From: an uncultured Bacilli bacterium
Lineage (GTDB): Bacteria > Bacillota_I > Bacilli_A > RF39 > UBA660
Length of the DNA stretch: 16,456 nucleotides
Reading direction: 5' to 3'
Assembly: GCA_947599755.1 (NCBI GenBank)
Contig: CANQFO010000017.1
Location: 1 to 16,456, forward strand
In this document: one piece after another, positions 1 through 6,368 of the stretch
Numbering within the stretch: the stretch's first letter is position 1
How the letters are laid out: each line of letters starts with the position of its first letter
The notes under the pieces: model-generated
What the model was told of the DNA's origin: nothing
Databases searched by the model: none
What the model saw: the letters and a program-made list of their open reading frames with translations, nothing else
Program-made: the position numbers and the translations under genes

Positions 1-40
1 TCCAATAAATTTTTTCTATTTATTCTTATTCTAGTTTCAG

Positions 41-69
41 TTTACACCCCCCCCCCAAGGTTTTGTCAA
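41..69 (-). promoter_or_regulatory. Candidate phase-variable promoter with G10 spacer
   Basis: On the minus strand a perfect -35 box TTGACA (69 to 64) is followed by exactly 17 bases and then TGTAAA (46 to 41), a 4/6 match to the -10 box. Ten of the 17 spacer bases are an unbroken run of G (plus-strand C at 47-56). Homopolymer slippage there would change the -35/-10 distance and so promoter strength, as known for the poly-G and poly-C spacers of Neisseria porA and opc. The promoter points leftward; no start codon follows before the window edge, so the controlled gene is outside. The boxes are seen; phase variation is inferred. Confidence 0.5.
47..56. repeat. C10/G10 homopolymer tract
   Basis: Ten consecutive C on the plus strand in a region that is otherwise strongly AT-rich. 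It is the only long G/C homopolymer I see in the window. It lies downstream of the dehydrogenase stop codon and inside the spacer of the promoter-like element at 41-69. Such tracts are prone to slipped-strand length change, and also to sequencing error, so the count of ten is provisional. Confidence 0.85.
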
Positions 70-97
70 TCATACATATGTTTTTTAGATGCCAATT

Positions 98-883
98 CTA
101 ATAGTAGATTAAAAAATATAATTTTATTAATATTTTTAAATACCATGGTGTTCTGATGATTAATTTGGGATTTTTGGATTCTATTTGTTTTACTAATTGA
201 TCAGTTAATTTATCTATATTTTCTTTTTCAATTAGGCAAAATAAATTTCTTTGAAGACGATTGATACTTTCTATATTTTTTTCTATTTTATTTCCTTTTT
301 CTATGTATTTACTTTTATTGTCAATCATTACTTGGTTAAATCCTGTATGATAGGCACTTAATTCTATTGCGGAAATTTTGATATTACTTTTTAAATATTG
401 TAGTTCTTTATTTATGGTTTTGCATAGTATGGAAATTGCTGCTTTACTTGATGTATAACAACCTAAAAAAGGAAATGGTAAGTATCCGGCTAAGGATGAA
501 GTTACAAATATTTTTCCTGAAATATTTGATTTTTCCATATTTTGATAGACTTTTTTTAATAATTGAAAAGAAGAGAAGATATTTACTTCATATGTTTCTC
601 TTAATGCTTCTATATCCATATATAATAATGATCCTCCTATACCAATTCCTGCATGATTGATTAGGCAATCGATTGTTAGTTTATCTACTAATTTTATATC
701 TTCTGTTGTAATATCCATTTTAAAACAAAGGGCATTAATTTTATCTTCTTTGAGCTTTTTTTCTAAGTTTTTTAATTCTTTTGTGGTATGGGTTGTAAAA
801 TAAACTACATGATTTCTTTTTGCTAGTTTTTTTCCTAATTCATAAGCTATATTTGAAGTAGCTCCTGTTATTAATATTCGCAT
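98..883 (-). CDS. Short-chain dehydrogenase/reductase (SDR)
   Basis: A 261-aa classical SDR, an NAD(P)H-dependent oxidoreductase with a Rossmann fold. Visible marks: the N-terminal nucleotide-binding turn TGATSNIA (residues 6-13), NHAG (76-79, usual form NNAG), a likely catalytic Asn at 101, the Ser region VTSSLAG (128-133), and the Y-x-x-x-K pair Tyr143/Lys147. The C-terminus ends in a hydrophobic, aromatic stretch (TPWYLKILIKLYF) that may touch the membrane. I start at the ATG at 883 because AGGTGAG sits five bases upstream; an in-frame start at 910 would lie upstream of this ribosome site and lacks one of its own. It follows the histidine kinase by about 110 bp, across a terminator, so it is probably its own unit. 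The substrate cannot be read from sequence. Confidence 0.88.
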   Translation of the reverse strand: MRILITGATSNIAYELGKKLAKRNHVVYFTTHTTKELKNLEKKLKEDKINALCFKMDITTEDIKLVDKLTIDCLINHAGIGIGGSLLYMDIEALRETYEVNIFSSFQLLKKVYQNMEKSNISGKIFVTSSLAGYLPFPFLGCYTSSKAAISILCKTINKELQYLKSNIKISAIELSAYHTGFNQVMIDNKSKYIEKGNKIEKNIESINRLQRNLFCLIEKENIDKLTDQLVKQIESKNPKLIIRTPWYLKILIKLYFLIYY

Positions 884-936
884 ATTCTCACCTATTTTTA
901 ATATGCTCAAAACTTAGCTATTTATTAGTTAACCAG

Positions 937-1011
937 TTTTCGTATTTGTTTTATTACGAAAAAATCTATTAGATATATTTCTAATAGATTTTTACTTTTC
1001 TTTCGTAATAA
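937..1011 (-). terminator. Kinase-end terminator with alternative hairpins
   Basis: The core is a perfect 12-bp inverted repeat (961-972 with 981-992, loop of 8) that overlaps the kinase stop codon; on the minus strand its 3' arm runs into T6, as in a Rho-independent terminator, although the stem is nearly all A/T. An outer 11-bp inverted repeat (951-961 with 1001-1011) extends the stem past an 8-base bulge. The segment 955-962 can instead pair with TTTTCGTA at 937-944 further downstream. The pairings are seen; the terminator role is inferred. Confidence 0.65.
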
Positions 1012-2263
1012 TAAATGATACACCTTTTTTTTCGTTTTTTATTGTAATGTCATAGTGCATTAAGTTTAATGTCTTTTTCACAATAGAAAGTCCAAGTCCG
1101 AATTCTCCTTTTATTCCTTTTCTATATGGATTAAAAATTCCTTTTAAGAAATCTTTATCGATATTTTCTCCATCATTATATAAAACAAGACGATTTTGCT
1201 TGGATGTTATTTTGATTGTCGTAGTTGCATATCTCATAAAATTTCCTAATAAGTTATCAAAAATTGTTTCCCATGCATCTGTTGATCCATAATACTTTGA
1301 TTTTTGATCTAGGTCTACAATAAAGAAAATTTCTTTGCGATGAAATTTAAATTTTTCTACTTCATCATTTATAATCTGATTCATATCAATTAATTTCATC
1401 TTAATATTTTTAGAGTCTTTCAGATAATCTAATTTATTTAAGTAAAGAAGTGAGTGTACTTTTTTTTCTAATTTTAATGTTTGCTGTTTTATTACTTGTA
1501 ATGCAGTATCTTTGTCTTCTACTTTATCTTCAACAGCTTCAATATATGATTTTATTACGGTGAGAGGTGTTTTAAAATCATGTGATATATTTTGATACAT
1601 TTGATTACGATATTCTTCTTGATGGAGTAAAGAAAGTCGCATATCTTCTATTGCTAAAGCCAAAGAACGAATTTCATCATCAGGTGTAAAATCTATTTGA
1701 TGAGGATAATTTTGATTGTCAATGTTGTCAATTTTGTTTTTTAATTTCTCTATTTTTCTAACTACTAGAGAGGACCATATAACTAACATTGATCCGATCA
1801 AAATCATTGTTCCTAATACTGTTGGGAAAATGACACTTAGTATTTTCGCTTTAGTCTTGTTGATATATAAATCATTGGAAATCGCAATTTTTTTAATATT
1901 ATCATTTTTCATTGTATAGTAATAATATACTTTATGTTGATAAGTAAATTTTCCATAGTTGTTTTTTATTTTAGATACTAATTGATTTAATGTTGGAATT
2001 GCAATTATATCATGTATGTTTTCACTTGCGGTAATGGTATCTTCTACTATGTAAATATAGGCTACTTCTGTATTTAAAAGACGACTATCTATATCACGAT
2101 TCATCAATTTTAATGGTTCACTTAGATAACTATATAGATTTGCTTCTGCTACTGGAATTAGCATTTTTGGTAATATTACGCCTAAAAATAAGAATAAAAT
2201 TAGAAAAGCAAGACCTACTAACCATAATAGTTGTCTACTTAGTTTACTTTTGACTGAATTCAT
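992..2263 (-). CDS. Sensor histidine kinase, two-component system
   Basis: A 423-aa membrane histidine kinase. Two transmembrane segments (about 12-32 and 141-163) enclose an extracytoplasmic sensor region of roughly 105 residues with no recognisable ligand motif. A HAMP-like linker follows (about 165-215), then a HisKA domain with phosphorylated His228 in ISHDFKTPL. The ATPase domain shows an N-box (DNLLGNFMRYA, from 336), a G1 box (NDGEN, Asp364/Gly365) and a G2 box (GEFGLGLSI, 386-394), so it should be active. The ATG overlaps the regulator's stop as ATGA, giving translational coupling. The kinase should phosphorylate the response regulator encoded just upstream. The sensed signal is unknown; the neighbouring YlbL-type protease and dehydrogenase are only possible targets. 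Confidence 0.93.
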   Translation of the reverse strand: MNSVKSKLSRQLLWLVGLAFLILFLFLGVILPKMLIPVAEANLYSYLSEPLKLMNRDIDSRLLNTEVAYIYIVEDTITASENIHDIIAIPTLNQLVSKIKNNYGKFTYQHKVYYYYTMKNDNIKKIAISNDLYINKTKAKILSVIFPTVLGTMILIGSMLVIWSSLVVRKIEKLKNKIDNIDNQNYPHQIDFTPDDEIRSLALAIEDMRLSLLHQEEYRNQMYQNISHDFKTPLTVIKSYIEAVEDKVEDKDTALQVIKQQTLKLEKKVHSLLYLNKLDYLKDSKNIKMKLIDMNQIINDEVEKFKFHRKEIFFIVDLDQKSKYYGSTDAWETIFDNLLGNFMRYATTTIKITSKQNRLVLYNDGENIDKDFLKGIFNPYRKGIKGEFGLGLSIVKKTLNLMHYDITIKNEKKGVSFIITKEK

Positions 2264-2919
2264 GATAGTCTGTACCCATATCCATAAATTGCACTAAGTT
2301 TTAGTGCTGGTAATTTTTTTCGAATTCTTCGAATTAAGTCATCTACTACTCTATCTGTTCCAAAATAATTATCTCCCCATATCGCATTTAAAATTTCTTC
2401 TCTGGAAAAGCATTTATTTTTATTTTTTAAAAATAATATCAATAAATCAAATTCTAATGTTGTTAATTTTATTTCTTTTCCTTTTGCTGTTACATATCTT
2501 TTATTTAAATTAATATCATAGTCTTCATAGTTGATATTATCGCTTTCCATTCCTTTATATACTCTTTTAATCATTTTATTTACTCTTAATACGAGTTCTT
2601 TTGGTGAATAAGGTTTTGTTATGTAATCATCGCTTCCAAGTTCTAATCCTAAAATTTTATCTAGATCTTGATCTCTTGCTGATGTAAAAATTACAGGAAT
2701 AAATTCGTCGTTTTCTCGAATTGCTTTGATTACATCATATCCATTTATATCATCTCCTAACATTATATCTAAAATCCATAGATGTACTTTTTTTCCAATA
2801 TAGGAAATTGCATCGATTCCTTTTGTGAAACAGATTACTTCATATCCTGATTTTTCTAAATAAGTTTTGATTAAATTTAATAAATCTATTTCATCTTCAA
2901 CAAGACATATTGTATACAT
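2260..2919 (-). CDS. OmpR/PhoB-family response regulator
   Basis: A 219-aa DNA-binding response regulator. Receiver domain (1 to about 118): acidic pair Glu8/Asp9, phospho-acceptor Asp51 in LDIML, Thr79/Ser80 switch residue and Lys102 in TKPYSP. The C-terminal half is a winged-helix effector domain with the typical LTTLEFDLLILF and SREEIL segments and the C-terminal ending YGYGYRLS. I start at the ATG at 2919, which has AGGTG six bases upstream; the in-frame GTG at 2928 is part of that ribosome site. It is the first gene of a two-gene operon with the kinase. Tandem direct repeats just upstream of its promoter suggest that it regulates itself. Confidence 0.93.
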   Translation of the reverse strand: MYTICLVEDEIDLLNLIKTYLEKSGYEVICFTKGIDAISYIGKKVHLWILDIMLGDDINGYDVIKAIRENDEFIPVIFTSARDQDLDKILGLELGSDDYITKPYSPKELVLRVNKMIKRVYKGMESDNINYEDYDINLNKRYVTAKGKEIKLTTLEFDLLILFLKNKNKCFSREEILNAIWGDNYFGTDRVVDDLIRRIRKKLPALKLSAIYGYGYRLS

Positions 2920-2928
2920 TTTTATCAC

Positions 2929-3165
2929 CTACTAACAGTATATCATGCTGTTTATTTTTCTTCTACTTTTATCTCCTCCAATCGATTTTTTTTATTTCTT
3001 TTTCTTTTGTTTACCTTATACTAATCTCCTCCCTCTTGCTTCTTTATCATATTCTAAGTTGTCGTCGATTTTTGCCGTATTGATTGAAGAATTTATTTTT
3101 ATCTATTTTTTTTATTATTTCTTTGTATCTTTTATTTTTTTCTTTTTTCCTCCTTTCGTAATTTT
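2929..3165 (-). other. Purine-rich leader of the two-component operon
   Basis: About 230 bases with no convincing gene. On the minus strand it is almost pure purine, with several Shine-Dalgarno-like runs (for example GGAGGAG and GGAGG at about 2970-2980, 3027-3033 and 3148-3153) that have no start codon at useful spacing. It would form a long 5' untranslated leader if transcription starts near 3160. I see no riboswitch I recognise and no strong hairpin. Confidence 0.4.
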
Positions 3166-3174
3166 ATTGTAGCA
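3166..3174 (-). promoter_or_regulatory. Extended -10 promoter of the two-component operon
   Basis: The minus strand reads TGCTACAAT, an extended -10 element with a 5/6 match to TATAAT. No good -35 box lies 16-18 bases upstream; instead that region holds copies of a TATGGGAAA repeat. A weak or absent -35 with an activator site is common in promoters driven by OmpR-type regulators. Confidence 0.45.
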
Positions 3175-3180
3175 AGAAAA

Positions 3181-3220
3181 TATGGAAAAAAAATTAAAAA
3201 ATTATGGGAAATTATGGGAA
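3181..3220. repeat. Direct repeats, likely regulator binding sites
   Basis: ATTATGGGAA occurs twice in perfect tandem (3201-3210 and 3211-3220), and a related TATGGAAAA lies at 3181. The starts of the TATGG cores are 22 and 10 bases apart, close to whole helical turns. Direct repeats with about 10-11 base spacing next to the -35 region are the usual operator form of OmpR/PhoB regulators, and the gene downstream encodes one. The repeats are seen; the binding is inferred. Confidence 0.5.
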
Positions 3221-3224
3221 AAAG

Positions 3225-3257
3225 AAAATAAGGTTTTTTCCTTTTTTTCCTTATTTT
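3225..3257 (-). terminator. Terminator after the YlbL-like protease
   Basis: AAAATAAGG (3225-3233) and CCTTATTTT (3249-3257) form a perfect 9-bp stem with a 15-base loop, just past the protease stop codon. On the minus strand the stem is followed by a T-rich stretch (TTCTTTTT). It separates the protease gene from the two-component promoter. Confidence 0.55.
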
Positions 3258-3263
3258 TATTTA

Positions 3264-4280
3264 TTATGATATATTTTTTAATTTTAAAATTGCATCTTCT
3301 ATATTTTTTACTGCGATAATTTTAATTTTTAGATTTTTTTGTTTTTTTAATTTTTGACAGGTTTTACTATTTTCTCCTTCTGGGACTAAGAAAATATCTG
3401 CTCCTCCTTTTGCCGCTCCTAATAATTTGTATTTTACTTCACCTATTTGTCCAATTGTTCCATCTTCTTCAATTGTTCCTGTTCCGGCAATTTTTTTGCC
3501 TTTTGTATAGTCTGTTTTGGTTAGTTTATTATATATATCTAGTGTAGTCATTAGCCCTCCAGATGGTCCTGATTCTTTTGCTTTAAATTTTATTTTTACT
3601 TTTGGGGTTGTTTTGTAGGTAATTACTTTTTGAAGGGTTACTCCTAGTTTTTTTTGATTATCCATTTCATACAAACCGCAGATGATTTCTTTTTCTTGGT
3701 TATTTCTTATTACTTTGATTGTTACTTGACTATTTTCTGGTACTGTTTGAAGGTAATTTTTATATTCTTCAATCGAATCATAGTGATAATTATCAATACT
3801 TTGAATTTGATCTTGTATTTTTAATGTTGTTTTATCTTTTTGTTGGATTGAAGTAACATATATTTTGACATCGATTGGTTGAATGGGTTTTTCTGCTAAT
3901 TGATAAGCATGATAGATTGCATTACTGTTTGCAACTTTTAATTCTAAATCATTTCTAAATTCTATATCTTCTATTTTTTCTGTTTCTTCATATCTGTAAT
4001 TATCCATATCTACTCTTTTCCAGTCTGGAATAATATAACTTAATAAGTAAGTAGATAATTTTCCTTGTAATTCGCTAACATAGGATAGATAAAAAGCACC
4101 TTTACTTGAATTTGCATGACTTATTTGAATTCTATTATCAATATTACTAATTCCTCCTCCTACTATAATATAATAATTTACAGGCCAGGTGAATAAAATA
4201 TATAGAATGGTTAAAAAGAGAAGAAATTTATATTCTTTTATTATATTTTCTTTTATCCAATGAATTATTTTTTTAAACAT
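3264..4280 (-). CDS. ylbL: YlbL/SepM-like PDZ and Lon-type Ser-Lys protease
   Basis: A 338-aa membrane-anchored serine protease with a Lon-type catalytic domain. One transmembrane segment at about 18-38 places the rest outside the membrane. A PDZ-like region (about 150-205) is followed by the protease domain with the nucleophile Ser240 in SGPSGGLM and the catalytic Lys285 in VKYKLLGAAKGG; the conserved GTGTIEEDGTIGQIG lies between them. Family members cleave extracellular peptides (SepM trims the competence pheromone in Streptococcus mutans; YlbL acts in the B. subtilis DNA damage response). The ATG at 4280 has AAGGTGA and an extended -10 box upstream. The divergent neighbour is YlbJ-like, as around B. 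subtilis ylbJ-ylbL. The substrate here is unknown. Confidence 0.9.
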   Translation of the reverse strand: MFKKIIHWIKENIIKEYKFLLFLTILYILFTWPVNYYIIVGGGISNIDNRIQISHANSSKGAFYLSYVSELQGKLSTYLLSYIIPDWKRVDMDNYRYEETEKIEDIEFRNDLELKVANSNAIYHAYQLAEKPIQPIDVKIYVTSIQQKDKTTLKIQDQIQSIDNYHYDSIEEYKNYLQTVPENSQVTIKVIRNNQEKEIICGLYEMDNQKKLGVTLQKVITYKTTPKVKIKFKAKESGPSGGLMTTLDIYNKLTKTDYTKGKKIAGTGTIEEDGTIGQIGEVKYKLLGAAKGGADIFLVPEGENSKTCQKLKKQKNLKIKIIAVKNIEDAILKLKNIS

Positions 4281-4296
4281 AAAATCACCTTATTTA

Positions 4297-4305
4297 ATTA
4301 TACCA
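4297..4305 (-). promoter_or_regulatory. Extended -10 promoter of the ylbL-like gene
   Basis: The minus strand carries TGGTATAAT, a perfect extended -10 element. It lies 17 bases from the ATG at 4280, with AAGGTGA between, so the leader is very short. No clear -35 box is seen, and the upstream sequence overlaps the ribosome site and start of the divergent ylbJ-like gene. Confidence 0.6.
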
Positions 4306-4322
4306 CATAGGAATGGAGAAAT

Positions 4323-5219
4323 ATGAAAAAAAATTGTAGACAACTATTAATCTTATTGAGTTTGACACTTTTATTACTACTTTGTATTATTAATTCTAAT
4401 TTTGTTATGCAAAGTATTCTTGATTATACTCAATTATTTTTTAAAAAATTATTTCCTGCTAGTTTTCTTTTTTTTGTTTTTTCTTCTTTATTAATTGATT
4501 ATGGATTAATTGAGTTCTTTACTAATACTTTGCATTTAAATGGATGTATTTTTTATGTTATACTGATGAGTTTAGTTAGTGGATTTCCTAGTGGTTCTAA
4601 ATATACTAAAGAATTGCTTGATAAAGGTTATATTGATGAAATTGATGCTAATTATTTTATTACTTTTACTCATTTTCCTAATCCTTTATTTGTATTTGGA
4701 TCTGTTCAGAGTATTCTTCGAAATCAAAGGCTTACTGGGATTTTATTTTTTTCTTTACTTTTTGGAAATTTATCTTTATGTTTTTTTCATCGTCCTAAAA
4801 AGAGAAAGAAAATTTTTTTGCCTCCTTTAACTATTAAAAATTTTTCTCGTTCTTTATCTTCTGCTATTTATCAGGCAATGAAAGTATTAATTACTATTTA
4901 TGGTACTTCTGTATTTTTTAATTTAATCGCAACGATTTTGGTTCATTATCTTTCTTTGCCTATTGTTCCTTATGTAGTTTTAAATGGATTTTTTGATCTT
5001 ACTAGAGGTGTTTTTGAAACAACATTAATTTCTCCTTTTTTTGTTCAAGCAATTTTTATTTTATGTTTTATTTCTCTTGGAGGATTATCTATTCATATGC
5101 AAGTAAAAAGTGTTCTTGAAAATAGTAAAATAAAATACCAAAATTTCTTTTTTGGAAGAATTTTTGGTACAATTTTTTCTCTGTTTTATTTTTTTCTTTT
5201 GTCGCTTTTTTTAGGTTAA
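4323..5219 (+). CDS. ylbJ: YlbJ-like integral membrane protein
   Basis: A 298-aa polytopic membrane protein with about eight hydrophobic segments from residue 7 on. It has the hallmarks of the YlbJ family (transporter gate-like domains): SGFPSGSK (86-93), FTHFPNPLFVFGSV (115-128) and DLTRG (225-229). In B. subtilis YlbJ is needed for normal sporulation, but homologues also occur in bacteria that do not form spores and the substrate is unknown. From memory the B. subtilis protein is about 100 residues longer, so this is a compact version; no frameshift is visible. TGGAG lies six bases before the ATG. Its last 9 bases overlap, tail to tail, the end of the second prepilin gene. Divergent to the YlbL-like protease. 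Confidence 0.78.
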   Translation: MKKNCRQLLILLSLTLLLLLCIINSNFVMQSILDYTQLFFKKLFPASFLFFVFSSLLIDYGLIEFFTNTLHLNGCIFYVILMSLVSGFPSGSKYTKELLDKGYIDEIDANYFITFTHFPNPLFVFGSVQSILRNQRLTGILFFSLLFGNLSLCFFHRPKKRKKIFLPPLTIKNFSRSLSSAIYQAMKVLITIYGTSVFFNLIATILVHYLSLPIVPYVVLNGFFDLTRGVFETTLISPFFVQAIFILCFISLGGLSIHMQVKSVLENSKIKYQNFFFGRIFGTIFSLFYFFLLSLFLG

Positions 5220-5720
5220 GGTAAGGGGATCAACTATGTGAATGGCATATTTTTCTCCTAAATCAGGATGGGTAAATACAATATATATTTCTATTATTTG
5301 ATTGGTTTCATCATAATCTAAATAAGATTTTTCTCGATCAATTTTTAAATCGTAATTTCCTCTTTCATCTTTTCCTAAATCTGGTAGAGGATTTGTAATA
5401 TCTCCATAGCTAATTTCATCTGGTTTATCATTATTATAGTTTAATACTAGGACCTTTGTTAAGTTACCGATTGTAAAATTAAGCATGGTATTACTTTCTT
5501 TTTTTACTTTTACTATTTTTTGATTTTGAATTATATTATCTTGTATTTCTTTGGTGAGTAAATTTTTGTATGTTGTAATTTCTGTTTTCATTGATTCTAT
5601 TTGTTGTTTTTCTTTATAATTTGTAACTGTTTCATACATGGAAACAGAAAGAATTGAGATGAGAACAAAGCAGACTAGTAGTTCTATTGTAGTTAGTCCT
5701 TTTTGATTTAGTGTTTTCAT
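5211..5720 (-). CDS. Type IV prepilin-like protein (second of pair)
   Basis: A 169-aa class III signal-peptide protein. The N-terminus MKTLNQKG is followed by LTTIELLVCFVLISIL: cleavage after Gly8, hydrophobic helix, and Glu at mature position 5 (residue 13). This is the substrate pattern of prepilin peptidase PilD/ComC. The rest is a coiled N-terminal helix (about 30-62) and a variable globular head rich in Asp and Lys, ending in a possible beta-strand motif. It starts at an ATGA overlap with the first prepilin and has no ribosome site of its own, so it is probably translated by coupling. It is most likely a minor pseudopilin (ComGD/GspH/GspI-like); the exact subfamily cannot be told from sequence. 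Confidence 0.85.
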   Translation of the reverse strand: MKTLNQKGLTTIELLVCFVLISILSVSMYETVTNYKEKQQIESMKTEITTYKNLLTKEIQDNIIQNQKIVKVKKESNTMLNFTIGNLTKVLVLNYNNDKPDEISYGDITNPLPDLGKDERGNYDLKIDREKSYLDYDETNQIIEIYIVFTHPDLGEKYAIHIVDPLTLT

Positions 5721-6277
5721 TTTATTTTCACACCCTTTACTTCTATTGTTGAATAGGCATTTTTTTCTGGATCATTTTTTAATTGGTATTCTAATATTAA
5801 GCGATATTTTGCATTATTTAAGGATACTTTTTTTGCATATGTTGGAAGGGAAAAAACATAATCAATTAATCCTCTTGTAAAGATTTCTGAATGTGAACTT
5901 TGTTCTGTAAATTGTTTAAACTTTGTTAAATCATAATTTGTTATATATAAATTTAATACATTATATTTTTTCCATAATTCTTGACAGATTGTTTCCTTTT
6001 TTGTATCAGAGGAATCAATTTTATCACAGGTAAATGTATCATAAACACTACTGTTATTAATATTTAGTTCTGTTGTTAATTCGCTTTTTTGGATGAGTAG
6101 TTTAAACCAATATGCTGCATATTTACTGTCTATATCGTCATAGTATTCTCTTTTTTCATATTCTCCCATTAGAGGATATATATTGGTATAAATAATTGAT
6201 AATATTACTACTACTAAAACGGATACAACCATTGTCTCTACTAAAGCAAAGCCTTTTGAATTTAATTTTTTTTTCAT
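5717..6277 (-). CDS. Type IV prepilin-like protein (first of pair)
   Basis: A 186-aa prepilin. The leader MKKKLNSKG is followed by FALVETMVVSVLVVVIL: cleavage after Gly9 and Glu14 at mature position 5. The mature head holds two cysteines (Cys84 and Cys98) that could form a loop disulfide, and several Tyr residues. The ribosome site AAAGGA precedes the ATG at 6277. It is the first gene of a two-gene minus-strand unit, transcribed away from the GspE/PilB-like ATPase with which it should work. No inner-membrane platform protein (GspF/PilC) or prepilin peptidase is encoded in this window, so the rest of the machine must lie elsewhere. Confidence 0.85.
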   Translation of the reverse strand: MKKKLNSKGFALVETMVVSVLVVVILSIIYTNIYPLMGEYEKREYYDDIDSKYAAYWFKLLIQKSELTTELNINNSSVYDTFTCDKIDSSDTKKETICQELWKKYNVLNLYITNYDLTKFKQFTEQSSHSEIFTRGLIDYVFSLPTYAKKVSLNNAKYRLILEYQLKNDPEKNAYSTIEVKGVKIK

Positions 6278-6292
6278 TTTTTCTTTCCTTTC

Positions 6293-6321
6293 TTGCTATT
6301 ATGTTAAATTTATTATATAAT
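6293..6321 (+). promoter_or_regulatory. Promoter of the GspE/PilB-like ATPase gene
   Basis: TTGCTA (6293-6298, 4/6 match), 17 bases, then a perfect TATAAT (6316-6321). Start of transcription is expected near 6328, about 40 bases before the ATG at 6369. It overlaps the opposite-facing prepilin promoter, the two -10 boxes sharing bases 6316-6317. Confidence 0.65.
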
Positions 6322-6340
6322 AAAATATAGTAAATTACCA
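6312..6340 (-). promoter_or_regulatory. Promoter of the prepilin pair
   Basis: On the minus strand TGGTAA (6340 to 6335, 3/6 match), a 17-base spacer and a perfect TATAAT (6317 to 6312). Transcription would start near 6305, with a leader of about 28 bases. It interlocks with the ATPase promoter on the other strand, so both units compete for or share one polymerase site. Confidence 0.55.
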
Positions 6341-6368
6341 TAGAAAGTAGACAAAAGGGGTTGAAAAG

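Noticed and set aside
2945..3172. 75-aa plus-strand ORF upstream of the response regulator
   Set aside because: Almost only Phe, Leu, Ile and Pro from a T-rich strand, no ribosome site; it mirrors the purine-rich leader of the minus-strand operon.
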